From contig JAJNNX010000087.1 in the NCBI GenBank assembly GCA_023159155.1, positions 20,003 to 84,002 of the forward strand: a stretch of 64,000 bases of DNA. The letters run 5' to 3'. The position numbers and the translations under genes were made by a program. Shown here one piece after another: positions 1 to 10,169 of this stretch. The notes beneath the pieces are model-generated. The model saw only the letters and a list, made by a program, of their open reading frames with translations. It was not told the origin of the DNA and ran no database searches. This DNA is from Ustulina deusta (lineage: Eukaryota > Ascomycota > Sordariomycetes > Xylariales > Xylariaceae). Position 1 is the first letter of the stretch; each line of letters begins with the position of its first letter.

Positions 1-702
1 AACGATGCGGATGGTCTTGGTCTGAGTGGCCCATCATTGTAGACACAAGCACGATTACTGCTACGACAGTGGCTGCATTGTGGTTTCCCTGCGTCACATT
101 TGATCTTTCGTCGACGACAAAACTTTAGAGACCCTCTGCTTAGAAAATACCCCCGGACCAGAGCTCATCGGGTGTGGTGTGCATACCTGACAAGCCCGAG
201 GCATCTCGGCAAGGGTAGTCGCAATTCATGTGTTCCCTAATCAAGGCCGACCGCTCTTATATCAGAGCACTAGGCGAAAGACTAGGTAGAAAATGCCTGA
301 GTCCAAGATCAGACATGAATGTAATCTCTCACCAGCCATGATGTCGGCTTCAATATCAGAGACCCCTCACAGAGTGACTTCATCACATCGCTCCAAAAGG
401 CATCTCCGTCTTATTCTAGGCTTGACGAGACCAGGTTCCCCGCAGTTAGCTACAACGTTGGGGTCTTTCTCATGAATTCGGCAATTTCTCCAATTCTTTT
501 CCTCGGTCTTACTATGAAGAATTATAGCCAAGACGTACACACTCCTCATCACGATCATGTTGGAGATACTTTGTTTAAAATCAAGTATGGATGAAACAGA
601 GACCTATATATACGGGGTAATGTGACAAGCCCATCATTGCATGCCATATGAAATTCAGTTATGCGTATAAGTGCTGTTTGCCGGGTTGCGTCGTACCCCT
701 CC
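1..702. other. No gene seen
   Basis: Base composition is normal, but every reading frame is short and lacks recognisable protein motifs. This lies downstream of the leftward aldolase gene and probably holds its 3' flank. Any gene truncated by the window edge was not recognised. Confidence 0.5.
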
Positions 703-1667
703 TTAGTCCCGCAGTGTAGGATCTTCCTTTACAACCTGATCATAATATGGCTGAAACGCAAGCCACATCTTATTCGAGTTGCCGCTCTTTCTATGTGTGA
801 ACTCGGCTTCCTCTTTCCCGATATATATCTTCTTAAACCCAGGGCAGACCGCCGCGTTCGCCATCATCTGCGCGTGACAGCACCGATCCAACGCGATGAA
901 TAAGAAAGCAGCTTCGTCCACCGTCTTACCGCATGTGATCATGCCGTGGTTCTGCAAGATGATACTGCGCATTGTGGGACCGAGAGCCTTGGCGATGCGC
1001 GCCCCTTCTTCCGTCGAGAGTACCGTGCCTCCATAGCGCGGGTATACTGCCAGATCATTATAGAATCGGAGCGCATCCTGATATAGCATTTCGATCGGCC
1101 GACCAAAACAACTGAAGGCTTTGCCATACACCGAGTGTGCGTGACATGCAGCATTGAGATCTGGTCGCGCTTTATGAATCTCGCTGTGGATGGCAAAGGC
1201 CGGTCCATTGATTGCTGACTGTGCTCCACCGGGTAGGACCTCCCCCTTTTCGTTGACTAACACCAAATCTGATACTCGAATATGCGAGAAATGGGTGCTT
1301 AGAGGGTTGATCCAGAAGTTCTCTATGTTGGCAATTAAATGCTAGGTTTCTTGACACACATGTGCGTGAGTTACATACCAGGGTTCAGTGGATCTCTCAA
1401 TGAAATGTGACCAGCAACTCCTTCGTCGAAGCCTTGCTTGGCAAATACTCGAAACGCCGCAGCTAAGTGTTGTTTCTGATAGCTGAGCTCCTCTTCTACG
1501 TTCTGGAAGGTAGGGGGGGATCTAATGACAACCTTGCCGTCTTTGTCTCCCAAGAAATGAACATCCTCAAAAAAATCCAACTTGGTCACTTTCGTCTCCA
1601 GTGCAGTTCTGACACGAGGTGTTTCATACAGAGAGGATTCGGTGATAGTTGCTGTAGAGGTCGTCAT
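703..1667 (-). CDS. Class II aldolase/adducin family protein
   Basis: Two exons on the minus strand, 1667-1379 and 1322-703, with a 56-bp intron that rejoins DPLNP to ENFWINP in frame; 302 aa. Seen: an adducin-type fold with HISLRDP (about residues 87-93), IHSEIH (141-146), the metal-binding HAHS (157-160) and a later QNHGMITCG whose His (222) would complete the zinc site. The family includes L-fuculose-phosphate aldolase-like enzymes, epimerases and decarboxylases; many fungal members are unassigned, so the substrate is unknown. I chose the ATG at 1667 (context CAAC-ATG). The frame stays open upstream to 1868, which would add 67 residues without family features. It is divergent from the MDR enzyme at 2210 and may share its promoter. 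Likely cytosolic and intact. Confidence 0.82.
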
Positions 1668-2209
1668 GTTGAATCGGCATTGGGTTTCGGAGTGCATAGA
1701 AAACAAGGAACCTTGAGTGATCGCTGGGTAGCTTTCTGGCCACTTGCTTATAGGAGACGACCCATGCTGCTCAAATTCCCTAAGGGTCGCCGTTTCCATT
1801 GTCCCTGCCACACTACGTGTTTGGAACTGTTTCGCCAGCTCATGTTCTCCAAGTTTGTAGCGAGACACGGGTATTCAGCTCCCGCCTCCGCAGCCTATTC
1901 CCCGCAAGCGGAATTGCGAGTCCGCTTCGATGCCAGTGACGTAACCTGCCAATGGCTTCTTGGGACATAATTTCCCTTGCCTGCCATTCTCCACCCATAC
2001 GCAATCAGAGCGGGGTCTTCGCTCCGTGTAGAGCACGAGACGCTTATGTGGTCGCTGTGAAGGCACGTACAGCTCGCGTGAGTTGAGTGACAGAGCGTTT
2101 GCAATAGGGACAGGAAAGTTTTGACCTTGAATCGATACTTCCCTTCTATGAGGCGCCTTATACAGTCGTTAAATTACCTGAATTATACTCATCCTTCGCC
2201 TGCGTTAAG
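1668..2209. promoter_or_regulatory. Divergent intergenic region between aldolase and MDR gene
   Basis: About 540 bp between two oppositely oriented start codons. It would have to hold both promoters, which suggests possible co-regulation. I see no clear TATA box or recognisable operator. The aldolase frame remains open through the first 200 bp on the minus strand, so part of this could be coding if the upstream start is used. Confidence 0.4.
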
Positions 2210-3526
2210 ATGAGAGCCATCGGCATCGAGGGGGGCAAGGGAGATGCAGATAAGCTCTTCATCCAAGATGACGTTCCTGACCCCGTGGCTCACGACGATC
2301 GGGTTCTTGTTCGCATCAAGGCTTTCGGCTTGAATAGAATGGATTTAATGCAACGTGAAGATCGCTATCCCTATCCGTTGCTTCCAGAATCAGGCAAGAT
2401 CCTTGGCGTTGAGTTTAGCGGCACTGTGGAAGCAACAGGACCAAGTTGTGTGTCACACTAGATCTAGTTTGCCAGGTCTCGAAATGAAAAAGAACTGATC
2501 AAGGTGTAGGCAGTGGCATATTTAAGGACGGAGAGAGAGTCTTTGGTCTAGCTTACGGTGGTGCTGTATGTATATACGCAGAATTCTTACATAAATGTAC
2601 TAATAATGACTTAAGTATGCCGAAAAAATATCCGTTTCGGAGAAGATGTTGATGCACATACCTGAAGAGATGGCTTATGAGGTAGCTGCTGGTATCCCTG
2701 AAGTTAGTCAATTCCACGAACCTAACAGAGCGAAAGAATCGCTGAAACCGAAAGATTAGACATATTTCACTGCTATACAAGCTCTGCATTTGGTCGGCGG
2801 TCTGGAGCCGGAACAGTCTGTACTCATACATGCGGGTGCATCCGGTGTTGGCCAGGCAGCGATTCAAATAGCCCGTTTTGGAGGCGCATCAAAGATATTC
2901 ACTACGGCTGGGACTGATGCTAAGTGCGCATTATGCAAGTATCTTGGGGCTGATTTTGCCATCAACTATCGGACCGGAGAGGACTTCTCCAGAGTGATTG
3001 AAAGAGAGACCGAAGGCAAGGGCGTCAACTTGATTATTGACCTAGTCGGACGAGACTATTGGCATAGGGTGAGTGATTCATTTAACTAGTTTTGAAGTGC
3101 ATTGAGCCTAATGGAACGACCAGTAAATCATTGTTCCTTAGAACAGCCCCTTACTTTCCCATGCAGGCAAAGGGTTAGCAAGAATCGCTTGATTCACTGA
3201 CACCAAACAGGAACACTGCTTCAGCGGCCATGGAAGCAAAGATAGTGCTTGTTGCCGCCATGAGCGGCAACATGATTGAAGGGTTTAACTTGCGAGCGCT
3301 GTTAAACAAGCGACTATGGGTGCTAGCAACAACATTGCGCACTAGAGATGCAGACTATCAAGCAAAACTAAAGAACGTTTTTCTTGAAAAGGCCCTGCCC
3401 CATCTTGCGAAGGGCACTATGACAGTCACTGTACATAAAGTCTTTCCGTGGTCAGAACTTGCCGCGGCACACAAGATGATGGAGACCAATACGAATGCCG
3501 GGAAACTGATCTGCATTGTCGAATAA
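2210..3526 (+). CDS. Quinone oxidoreductase-like MDR (zinc-free alcohol dehydrogenase superfamily) enzyme
   Basis: Exons 2210-2447, 2510-2565, 2616-2702, 2760-3068 and 3211-3526, with short introns (one has the branch site CTAAT before its acceptor). Seen: N-terminal GroES-like part with FGLNRMDLMQR, then GVEFSGTVEA, FGLAYGGAYAE, the Rossmann motif HAGASGVGQAAIQIA and a C-terminal KVFPWSELAAAHKMME. No zinc-ligand cysteines are visible, matching the PIG3/TP53I3-type quinone reductases that use NADPH. Oddity: the last junction is out of frame by one base. Family members read YWHR-NTASAAM; here the bases before the donor are CATAGGG, one G too many, so splicing at GTGAGT shifts the frame. Either one G was added (mutation or read error), or a 32-nt exon at 3142-3173 keeps the frame but leaves a 37-bp intron. 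Otherwise complete. Confidence 0.72.
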
Positions 3527-3695
3527 TAGTAGCTGAATGAACCAGCTACATATTTAATAGCTTGTGAATCGGCTGAGATTTGTATAATAATAACCTGATG
3601 AAGACACAGCTAGAATGGCAAAGTCCGAGCTCTACCACAAATATTTTCCAACATGATGCATCCCGAGGCTTGATTGTTTAAAGATATTAAACCTT

Positions 3696-4598
3696 CTACT
3701 CAAATAGCCTCCCTGGGTTGGTGACCCAGAACTTTTGCCAAGTTTCTTCATCAGGAATCCATTCTTGTAGCTTTTCAATATGTCCCTTATCGTCCACCTC
3801 TCTGAAACCTTCAATTTCATTCAGTCTTTGTTCAATAGTTTTCCCCTTCCGTACGACGCCTAGTCCGGTGTGAGGCCAATCACTACCAAACATGATCTGA
3901 TCGGGCCCAGCTGCAATAATTGCCTTGGCGGTTGCCTCGAGGCTATCCATCGCCGCCGGGTTGCCATGATAAAGCCTTTCGAAGCCGGAAATTTTCACGA
4001 ACAGGCGCTTCTCCCGGACAAGCGAGAGGAAAGTTTGGAATTCCAGGGTCTTTTCGTCGCCCGGAAATGTGCCGCCGAAATGGTCTGCCACCATCTTCAC
4101 TCGGGGATCCAGTTTTCGTATCGTGTCAGCCATCGATGCCCAGGCAGCAAGTGGGCAGAAGATGCCAATCGCCCACCCTAATCGAGCGAGCCGGCCAGCT
4201 AATGCTTCAACTTTCTTGATTATCTCTGCGCCTCTCTTCTGTTCTCCATGGCCCCATGCCATCTCATGCATTCGCGCTCCCCGGACACCGGCCACGTGCA
4301 GCTGATCAAGCTCCTCATCCGTTATGTTGTCAACGTCAATGGTTGCGAGACCGCGCAATTTGTATCTGGGTATATCCCTCTGCTTGTTGAGTGTATCAAC
4401 AAGCGGCGCTGGAGATGATCCTTGCATTGAAGCGTGAACGATTACTATACTGGTGCATCTTGTGATATTGTCGGGGTACTCAGATATCTGGGCCGCCTTA
4501 GGGGTGTAAGAACGAGGAACTGCGTAAGGGAATTTCTCCGGATCGAACACGTGAATATGTGTGTCCCAGGCACCCTTTGGTATAGCTCGATAAGACAT
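3696..4598 (-). CDS. TIM-barrel metal-dependent amidohydrolase (PDC hydrolase/LigI-like)
   Basis: Single exon, 300 aa from the ATG at 4598. Seen: the metal-binding HxH in WDTHIHVFDP (His14, His16), VADHFGG in the middle, and the late catalytic Asp in FGSDWPHTG (about residue 240). This order is that of amidohydrolase-2 enzymes such as 2-pyrone-4,6-dicarboxylate hydrolase, which open lactones of aromatic breakdown; the true substrate here is unknown. In-frame ATGs at 4628 and 4715 would add up to 39 residues containing a basic/hydrophobic stretch, possibly a targeting sequence; I prefer 4598 because homology-like sequence starts there. It converges with the MDR gene and is divergent from the transporter at 5008. 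Looks intact. Confidence 0.82.
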   Translation of the reverse strand: MSYRAIPKGAWDTHIHVFDPEKFPYAVPRSYTPKAAQISEYPDNITRCTSIVIVHASMQGSSPAPLVDTLNKQRDIPRYKLRGLATIDVDNITDEELDQLHVAGVRGARMHEMAWGHGEQKRGAEIIKKVEALAGRLARLGWAIGIFCPLAAWASMADTIRKLDPRVKMVADHFGGTFPGDEKTLEFQTFLSLVREKRLFVKISGFERLYHGNPAAMDSLEATAKAIIAAGPDQIMFGSDWPHTGLGVVRKGKTIEQRLNEIEGFREVDDKGHIEKLQEWIPDEETWQKFWVTNPGRLFE

Positions 4599-5007
4599 GG
4601 TTTGCAGTGGCTTTAGAAATCGTCTCATCGTTGGAAAACGCAACAGACACGGCCGGGATTTTATTGCTGCAGATAAGAGCCTAGATAGAACACACAGGAG
4701 AAATTGACTCTCCATACTAACTACAACTCTTAATAAGATACGAACCTACAAGAGCGGCAACATTAAAGGCCGTTACGGACCAGAAACTCCGCGCTCGCTC
4801 CAACGTTACAGATGCTACCCCAGTGACAATGTCGAGTGGCCCGGCAGTTGTAGTACTAAGCTTTCGTGCAGTACATGATAGAGCTAGGTCCCGCTTGGAG
4901 AGCCTCCAACTCTGATGTAATTACATCCATATTTTACTCACTACACGGATTCTGTTCGAGTGCCCGTAATATCCTGTCAGCCACCTCCGGTTTCAACAAC
5001 TATACCC
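4599..5007. promoter_or_regulatory. Divergent intergenic region, amidohydrolase and JEN-like transporter
   Basis: About 400 bp between divergent start codons. A possible N-terminal extension of the amidohydrolase occupies up to 4715. No motif I could name, but the geometry fits a shared bidirectional promoter for an enzyme and its transporter. Confidence 0.35.
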
Positions 5008-6680
5008 ATGGAGTTACTCAAGAACATATTACGGTTCCCCTACCACCTTGCCTCCTCACTGAGGATGAGCAAGCTGTCAGCTCTATCGTTCTTCACAAGT
5101 TGGCTTTGTTGGACTGTCGCCTGCATGCATTTCTATTGCCTACCATACTCAATGGAGGCTGTCGCCAAATCTCTCGGGGTTCCCCAGAGCACAGTCTCAG
5201 AAGCAAACACGACATCATTGCTGACTCGATCTGTTGGCGCCGCCATATTCGGAATTGTTGCGGACCAGTATGGTCGGAAGATCGCGATTCTTATCGATCT
5301 CGTGCTCCTGGGTGTTTTCACGCTATCTTCAGGCTTCGTTCACACGAGCGCGCAGTTGATCGCGGTTCGCGTCCTTTTCGGTGACACCTCCCCCAGCCGT
5401 AATGAATGATACGTGTCTGATTACAAACTTCCAGGCGTTGCCTTTGGGGGACTTTATGGCCCTAACATGGCAGCTTGCCTCGAGGCAGTCCCTCGTAAAG
5501 CCCGGGGCGCAGTAGGGGGTTTCACTCAACAAGGCTTTGCGGCAGGCAACCTACTCGCCTCGGCCTTCCACTTAGCAACAAGTAACACAACTCATCTTAC
5601 ATGAAATACCTATATTTCTAACGATTTCTTTAGATAAATACGGGTGGCAGCCGTTGTATTATGTTGCAGCGGGCTTGACGGTACCATGCTTTATCTTACG
5701 TCTTGTCACACCTTCATATTCGGTCATTGGAGAAGCTGTGAGAGAGGCAGAGGGGACTGGTAGAGTGGGTGCTCCCAAGGTAGTCGGTGGTGAGCTGCTA
5801 TTCTGGACCAAGTTCAGATACGCCGTTGTTCAACATTGGCCGATTTTTATATACACCTTGATCCTGACCTCGGCCTTCAATACCTTGGGACACGGACACC
5901 TAGACCTTTACCCATCATTTCTTTCAACACAAAAGGGTTTGGACGTCCTACACCAGACGTGGGTAACTGTGATTCTTCAAAGTGGTGGTATTCTAGGTGG
6001 CCTTATTGGTGGCCACTTGTGCCTCCATAATGTGAAATGGGTGCCTTTTTGTTTTGCTATACTCATAGCTCCATTCCTACCACTATTCATTCTTCCCGAT
6101 TCATGGCATCTTCTGGCTCTCGGCGCTTTCTTCTTTGAGTTCTGTTATGGAAGTGCCATTGGGGCTCTTGGGAATATTTTGCAGATTATCAGCCCGCACC
6201 CAGGGATTAGGGCAGCATTTGGTGGAGTAAGCATGGCACTACGTCGATGTCCCTGATACATTCATGGTGACGTTGTCTAATCCATATTGTGCAGGTTGCT
6301 TATAACCTCGGAAATGCAGTTTCCTCCTTTGCCCCTACGGCGGAGGCGCGACTCGGTGAAGAGAATCCGCTTCCCAATGGAAAGCCAAATTATGGCCAGA
6401 CAATCCTCATACTAGCCGGTACCGTAAGCACAGGTACATTATATATTCGTAACAGAAAATAGCTGACGACAAGTAGTTGATCGGCGTATTGAGCATTGTA
6501 CTCGCGTGCATGCCAATGGAGAATCTGAATATGGACTGGGATATGCAAGATCCAAGTCAGATTGAAGCATCTCAGCAAGCCATAAAAATAGTTCCGAACG
6601 AACGGTCAGGCGAAGAAGCAGTGGAGAATGGCAAAGGCGACGTCATTCACATGGAAAACATAAGCGTTAGTCGTGCTTAA
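5008..6680 (+). CDS. MFS carboxylate transporter, JEN1-like
   Basis: Five exons, 5008-5380, 5435-5581, 5634-6226, 6295-6423 and 6477-6680; all junctions keep frame, 481 aa. Seen: about 12 hydrophobic segments; the MFS loop signature DQYGRK after the second segment (FGIVADQYGRKIAI); PNMAACLEAVPRKARG in the first half; an acidic hydrophilic C-tail. At residues 256-268 it has N-TLG-H-GHL-D-LYPS, aligned with the JEN motif NXX[S/T]HX[S/T]QDXXXT of proton-coupled lactate/pyruvate/dicarboxylate carriers; Asn, His and Asp are kept while the Ser/Thr and Gln positions are changed. It probably imports a carboxylic acid across the plasma membrane. The neighbouring aldolase, amidohydrolase and MDR genes suggest a catabolic group. 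The ATG at 5008 (CCATGG) was chosen; upstream codons are in frame but contain no ATG. Confidence 0.85.
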
Positions 6681-6950
6681 AAGCAAACCTGAGAGGATGT
6701 ATGTGAAAAGCTCGAAGTGGGAAATTCAAAGGGATGTGAATTTCCGACATCAAGAGAGAGAAAGAAAGCAAGCCAACACCCTACAATAATGTGAGAGCGC
6801 CTCTAATTTAGGTTAAGTGCCTTGAGTTAGCTATAGAACATGCTGTTGCAATGCAGCAAAATGATATAGCTGCTTTAGCTACAAATTAACATACCTGATC
6901 GACTTGGGGGTCAACTAACTAGAGAACATTTCAACCACAACATGATCTTT

Positions 6951-7241
6951 CTATATTATCCACCACAGGCTTTGATCGTTTTTCGCCATCCTGCATCTGT
7001 CCCGGATTCGGAAGTCAACGTGTTTTTGGATCTCCTCTGGGTTGTGGATGTTTGGATAGTAGTGGAGAAAAACCGCCAAGTCACCGATATGCGGATCCTG
7101 AGTGTCATGGGAGAAGGACGTGAACGAGACCCTTGTCCGATGACCAATCCATGGCTTCGCCATCTTGATGGTATCTCGATCCGGGGACGCTTTAATGACA
7201 GCTGGCCCGAAATCTAGATTTTCAATGCAATGAACCGGGAT
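6951..7241 (-). other. Unrecognised exon-like reading frame
   Basis: A 96-codon frame that starts just after a CTAG acceptor-like site and ends at a stop codon. Its translation has balanced, protein-like composition (for example GPAVIKASPDRD, DLAVFLHYYPNIH, HVDFRIRDRC). I do not recognise the family. It follows directly after the broken acyltransferase on the same strand but does not resemble the rest of that family, so it may be the surviving 3' exon of a different, otherwise lost gene. There is no clear start codon of its own except an internal ATG at 7163. Confidence 0.3.
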
Positions 7242-7245
7242 CTAG

Positions 7246-7710
7246 TTGTGTTTGTGAGTATAATGAGGCTACTCGTATCCCCAAAAGAGCCGGCAGGCCA
7301 TTCTCCTCAATCGAGAACCTCTCTAGGCGATTTGACACGTGTATTCGCATGGTTAGCCTTGAGAGAAGGCGAATCCGTCGGCTAGGGTAGCCTGGATGCA
7401 AGGGGGTGCTCCTCCATGCTCGTGTCAAAGAGAGCTTGCGAGAACGCCACGGCTGGATGCTCGTGGTTAGATGAAGGGGGTACATGTATTTCCAGCTCAT
7501 CGTGTTCCTGGCACGATATGAGCCCCCTCACGTCATTGGGAATAGCAGGAGTATGTCAACTTCCATTGAGACGAATGCGACCTCGTAGATTTCTCCATCC
7601 ATTATCTCGTCTCACCAGCCGGTCAAAGTTATGATACAGCTTCGATGGGTCAAGCACATCATTAAACCGCATTGTCCAGCACACGATCGTATATTCAGCG
7701 GGAACCCTGC
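7246..7710 (-). pseudogene. Broken acyltransferase (BAHD/trichothecene acetyltransferase-like), N-terminal part
   Basis: Minus-strand fragments in different frames read like the N-terminal third of fungal PF02458-type acyltransferases: RFNDVLDPSKLYHNFDRLV and WRNLRGRIRLNG near 7672-7560, then after a frame change LEIHVPPSS, HPAVAFSQALFDTS and EEHPLASRLP near 7500-7385. Several stop codons and at least one frame change separate them, and the HxxxD active-site region was not found. Enzymes of this family acetylate or acylate hydroxyls in secondary metabolism. A dead remnant; the family call comes from motif recognition only. Confidence 0.5.
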
Positions 7711-7849
7711 ATTAAGGTAGATGTAGGTATTGTAGGCACTTCAAGGGGCCCATCTTGTACTTGGTACGTGGCGGGCCTTTTGAGACTTGTCAGGCTAGTA
7801 CACCCAGTTGATAGGTTCATGCCTGACCCCCGTATCTCACCACATCTAG

Positions 7850-8206
7850 GCTGGTACATGGTCCACACTCCCTACCATAAGCTCTCCATCCACTACAACT
7901 CAGGACCACAGAATACAAAGATCAGCTTATTCAACGCCACCATCGCCACAGTCGCGGATCGAGACAGATACCGTTGTTACTACGCAACTTAGCGTTATAA
8001 TATTGCAGATGGTAACCACAGAGGAGCAGGCAGTCACGATAACACAGCTCGTTACAGAGGTGCAGGAGCATACAGTCACCTTTCGAGGTGGATATTGCAA
8101 TGATGATGACGACTGCGCAGACCGGGTCGGATGTGCGGCAAAATGGGAGGACGATCAGGGAGTCTCATGGTGTAAGAATTATAGATGTCATTGTGGATGG
8201 TGCTAA
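7850..8206 (+). CDS. Candidate Cys-rich small protein, 5' end unresolved
   Basis: Frame open for 118 codons after an acceptor-like CATCTAG. The first half is Ser/Thr/Pro-rich (STTTQ, STPPSPQS); the C-terminal 40 residues are packed with cysteine in the spacing C-x5-C-x5-C-x12-C-x4-C-x-C-x2-C, followed directly by the stop. The only internal ATG is at 8009. This layout (linker plus compact disulfide domain) is that of secreted or wall-anchored small proteins, but no signal peptide exon was found upstream, so it may be a 3' exon or a relic. Function unknown. Confidence 0.3.
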   Translation, partial: AGTWSTLPTISSPSTTTQDHRIQRSAYSTPPSPQSRIETDTVVTTQLSVIILQMVTTEEQAVTITQLVTEVQEHTVTFRGGYCNDDDDCADRVGCAAKWEDDQGVSWCKNYRCHCGWC

Positions 8207-8399
8207 ATCGAAGCTTTTTGGAGGTCGAGAGATGCTGTAGCATTAGGTAGAAAGGGGAAATTGTAGAAGAGATGGAGTATTTGACATGGGAACCACCGCG
8301 GGTGATAATATAGACACGCCCGTCGTACCTTCCCACAATGCCCGCGAGATCTAGCGTGGCAACCCGAAGCTGTCTGGGGCTATATAGCGTCCTACAGTA

Positions 8400-10165
8400 T
8401 TATTCTAGTTCAAAACTCTTCTTCTTCTTCTTCTTCCCCTTTTTCTTCTTCCTTTCTTCTTCCTCCTTTTCTTTTTCTTCCTTACGACTTCGAATAACTT
8501 CAGACAGTGTTTGAAGTTGTTCAATAAATCCAAACATGGCTCCCTTTGTCTCGTCGTTCCACGTTTGCTCAGAAATTCTTATAGGACACTCGGCTAGCTT
8601 CTTCTGTTTATGTAAGGAGAGTAGATGTCCGAACAACCCCCCAAAGAGATCCTCTCCCCAAATGACCCGCGGGCGGCTTGAGTGCTCCATAGCCCTGAAT
8701 GCGTTGCTCATATTGTCCCTATCCTGAAAAAAATCGCCTCTACATACGAGTCTCTCACAGTAGATAAGTAAGCCTGCTAAGCCAGACGCAGCTGCTGTGG
8801 CCACAGAACTTCCGGGCTCGTAATCCAATCGCATCTTGAGTAAGACTTGTTCCTTGGGTTTAGTGCTGAGCAGTACACCAAGACCCCTACTCTACGCGCA
8901 CGATGAAAGGCGTCCTCAAGTGCGTGTATGTCATCCTCGGTTGATTTTGTCTCCATGGTGCAGCTCATAGATATGATGCCTACACGGCAGTCAACTGCCC
9001 AGTTTATCGCCTACTCCATGTCAGAATATACCTGCAACGCTTCTAAGAAACGGCTCTTACCTGCGCTGCGGATTTTGCTGTGACTTGTAGTCCGCCGTTA
9101 CTGCTAGCTTTTAAATAGGTGTCCCGAAACGTACATGTTTATCATATCCCTCGGAGTTTGTCGGGGATAAAATGATCTAATCCAAGCAATATTGTCATCA
9201 TAACTATCTAAAGCGTCATCAAAACCGTAATCGAGGACCGCAATCCCGACAGGGCTGGCGCTTTTGTACGGGATGGTTCGAATGAAGGTTGCGAAATCTT
9301 CAATGCAATTCACCCAGGCATTCTCCCTGCAGGGCGTTAGCTTTCTAGCAGTCCATGACGGTGACCAGCTTTGTACTCACGAACGTCCGCATATTATCCC
9401 ACTTCTTGTAATATATCCGCTGGTCTCAAATCCCGCCCTGGAAATTCTTGGAGCCCGAGTCGTCAGTAGTGTTTGGCCGTTCTGAGCAGTCCAAGCGGTG
9501 GGCGATACGCGACTGAAGATAGGTCCTGTCATCTCTCTCTGGAAGGGATTATGTGATTGAAAGGGCACACCAGATTTGAGATATTGGGCATGTCGCTCCG
9601 TAGTAGCTGGACTAACAAATGCGTTCCGTTGGTACGCTTCGGCCTCTTCGTTCTTGCCCAAATCCTGCAAAACCAATACTAGGTTGCAGAGGCTCGTTAG
9701 TGTGTCGGGATGCTCCCGACCCAGCTCCTTTCCTGCTATTCTCAACGCCCATTCACAGAACCTTTTTGCATCTTTGTGGTCGCCTAATACACGTAGTACA
9801 GACGCTAGATTAGTAACGCTTGTTAGTGTATCAAGGTGGGACACCCCGAGTACCCTCTCTCTCCCTTCCAACGCCCGTCGATGGAACGCTTCCCCCTCTT
9901 TATGCTTGCCTAAATCACATAATACTAAGCCCAGGTTGCTAAGACTCGTTAAAGTGTCGCAATGGTCTTCCCTTAGAGATTCCTCCCTTTGCTCTAGCAC
10001 CCGTCGATGTAGGATTTCTGCTTCTTCGTACTTTCGTAGATCTTGCAACACTAATGCAAGGTTTTCAAGGCTCAGTAGCGTATCAGAATTGCCTTTCCCC
10101 AGCACCGTCTCCCTTCCCTCCAGTGTCTGTCGATGTAACGCTTCGGCCTCTTCGTACCTGCCCAG
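8400..10165 (-). pseudogene. 5'-truncated TPR (kinesin-light-chain type)-subtilisin S8 fusion relic
   Basis: Minus strand. The first block (10165 to 9381) has about four 42-residue KLC-type TPRs (GRYEEAEALHRQTLEGRE; HPDTLTSLCNLVLVLQDLGK). A 54-bp intron (9380-9327, branch GCTAAC) joins it in frame to a subtilisin domain: catalytic Asp in VGIAVLDYGFDD, a degenerate SGHLF where SGHGT is expected, then a TAG and a one-base shift, NGGLQVTAKSAAQ, a 50-bp intron (9060-9011), AINWAVDC and IISMS, another frame change, and the Ser motif GSSVATAAASGLAG. The segment between oxyanion region and Ser is far too short for S8. The C-tail is a Lys/Glu run encoded by a purine tract. No in-frame ATG precedes the TPRs, and they abut the O-methyltransferase remnant. 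Such fusions occur in fungal NLR-like proteins; this copy is very probably dead. Confidence 0.65.
8407..8484. repeat. Homopurine/homopyrimidine simple tract
   Basis: A CTT/CCTTT-rich pyrimidine stretch. On the minus strand it encodes the Lys/Glu-rich C-terminus of the subtilisin relic. It likely grew by replication slippage. Confidence 0.7.
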
Positions 10166-10169
10166 CGGG

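Noticed and set aside
4960..5007. Upstream extension of the JEN-like transporter
   Set aside because: In frame but begins with GTG; the first ATG is at 5008 in CCATGG context.
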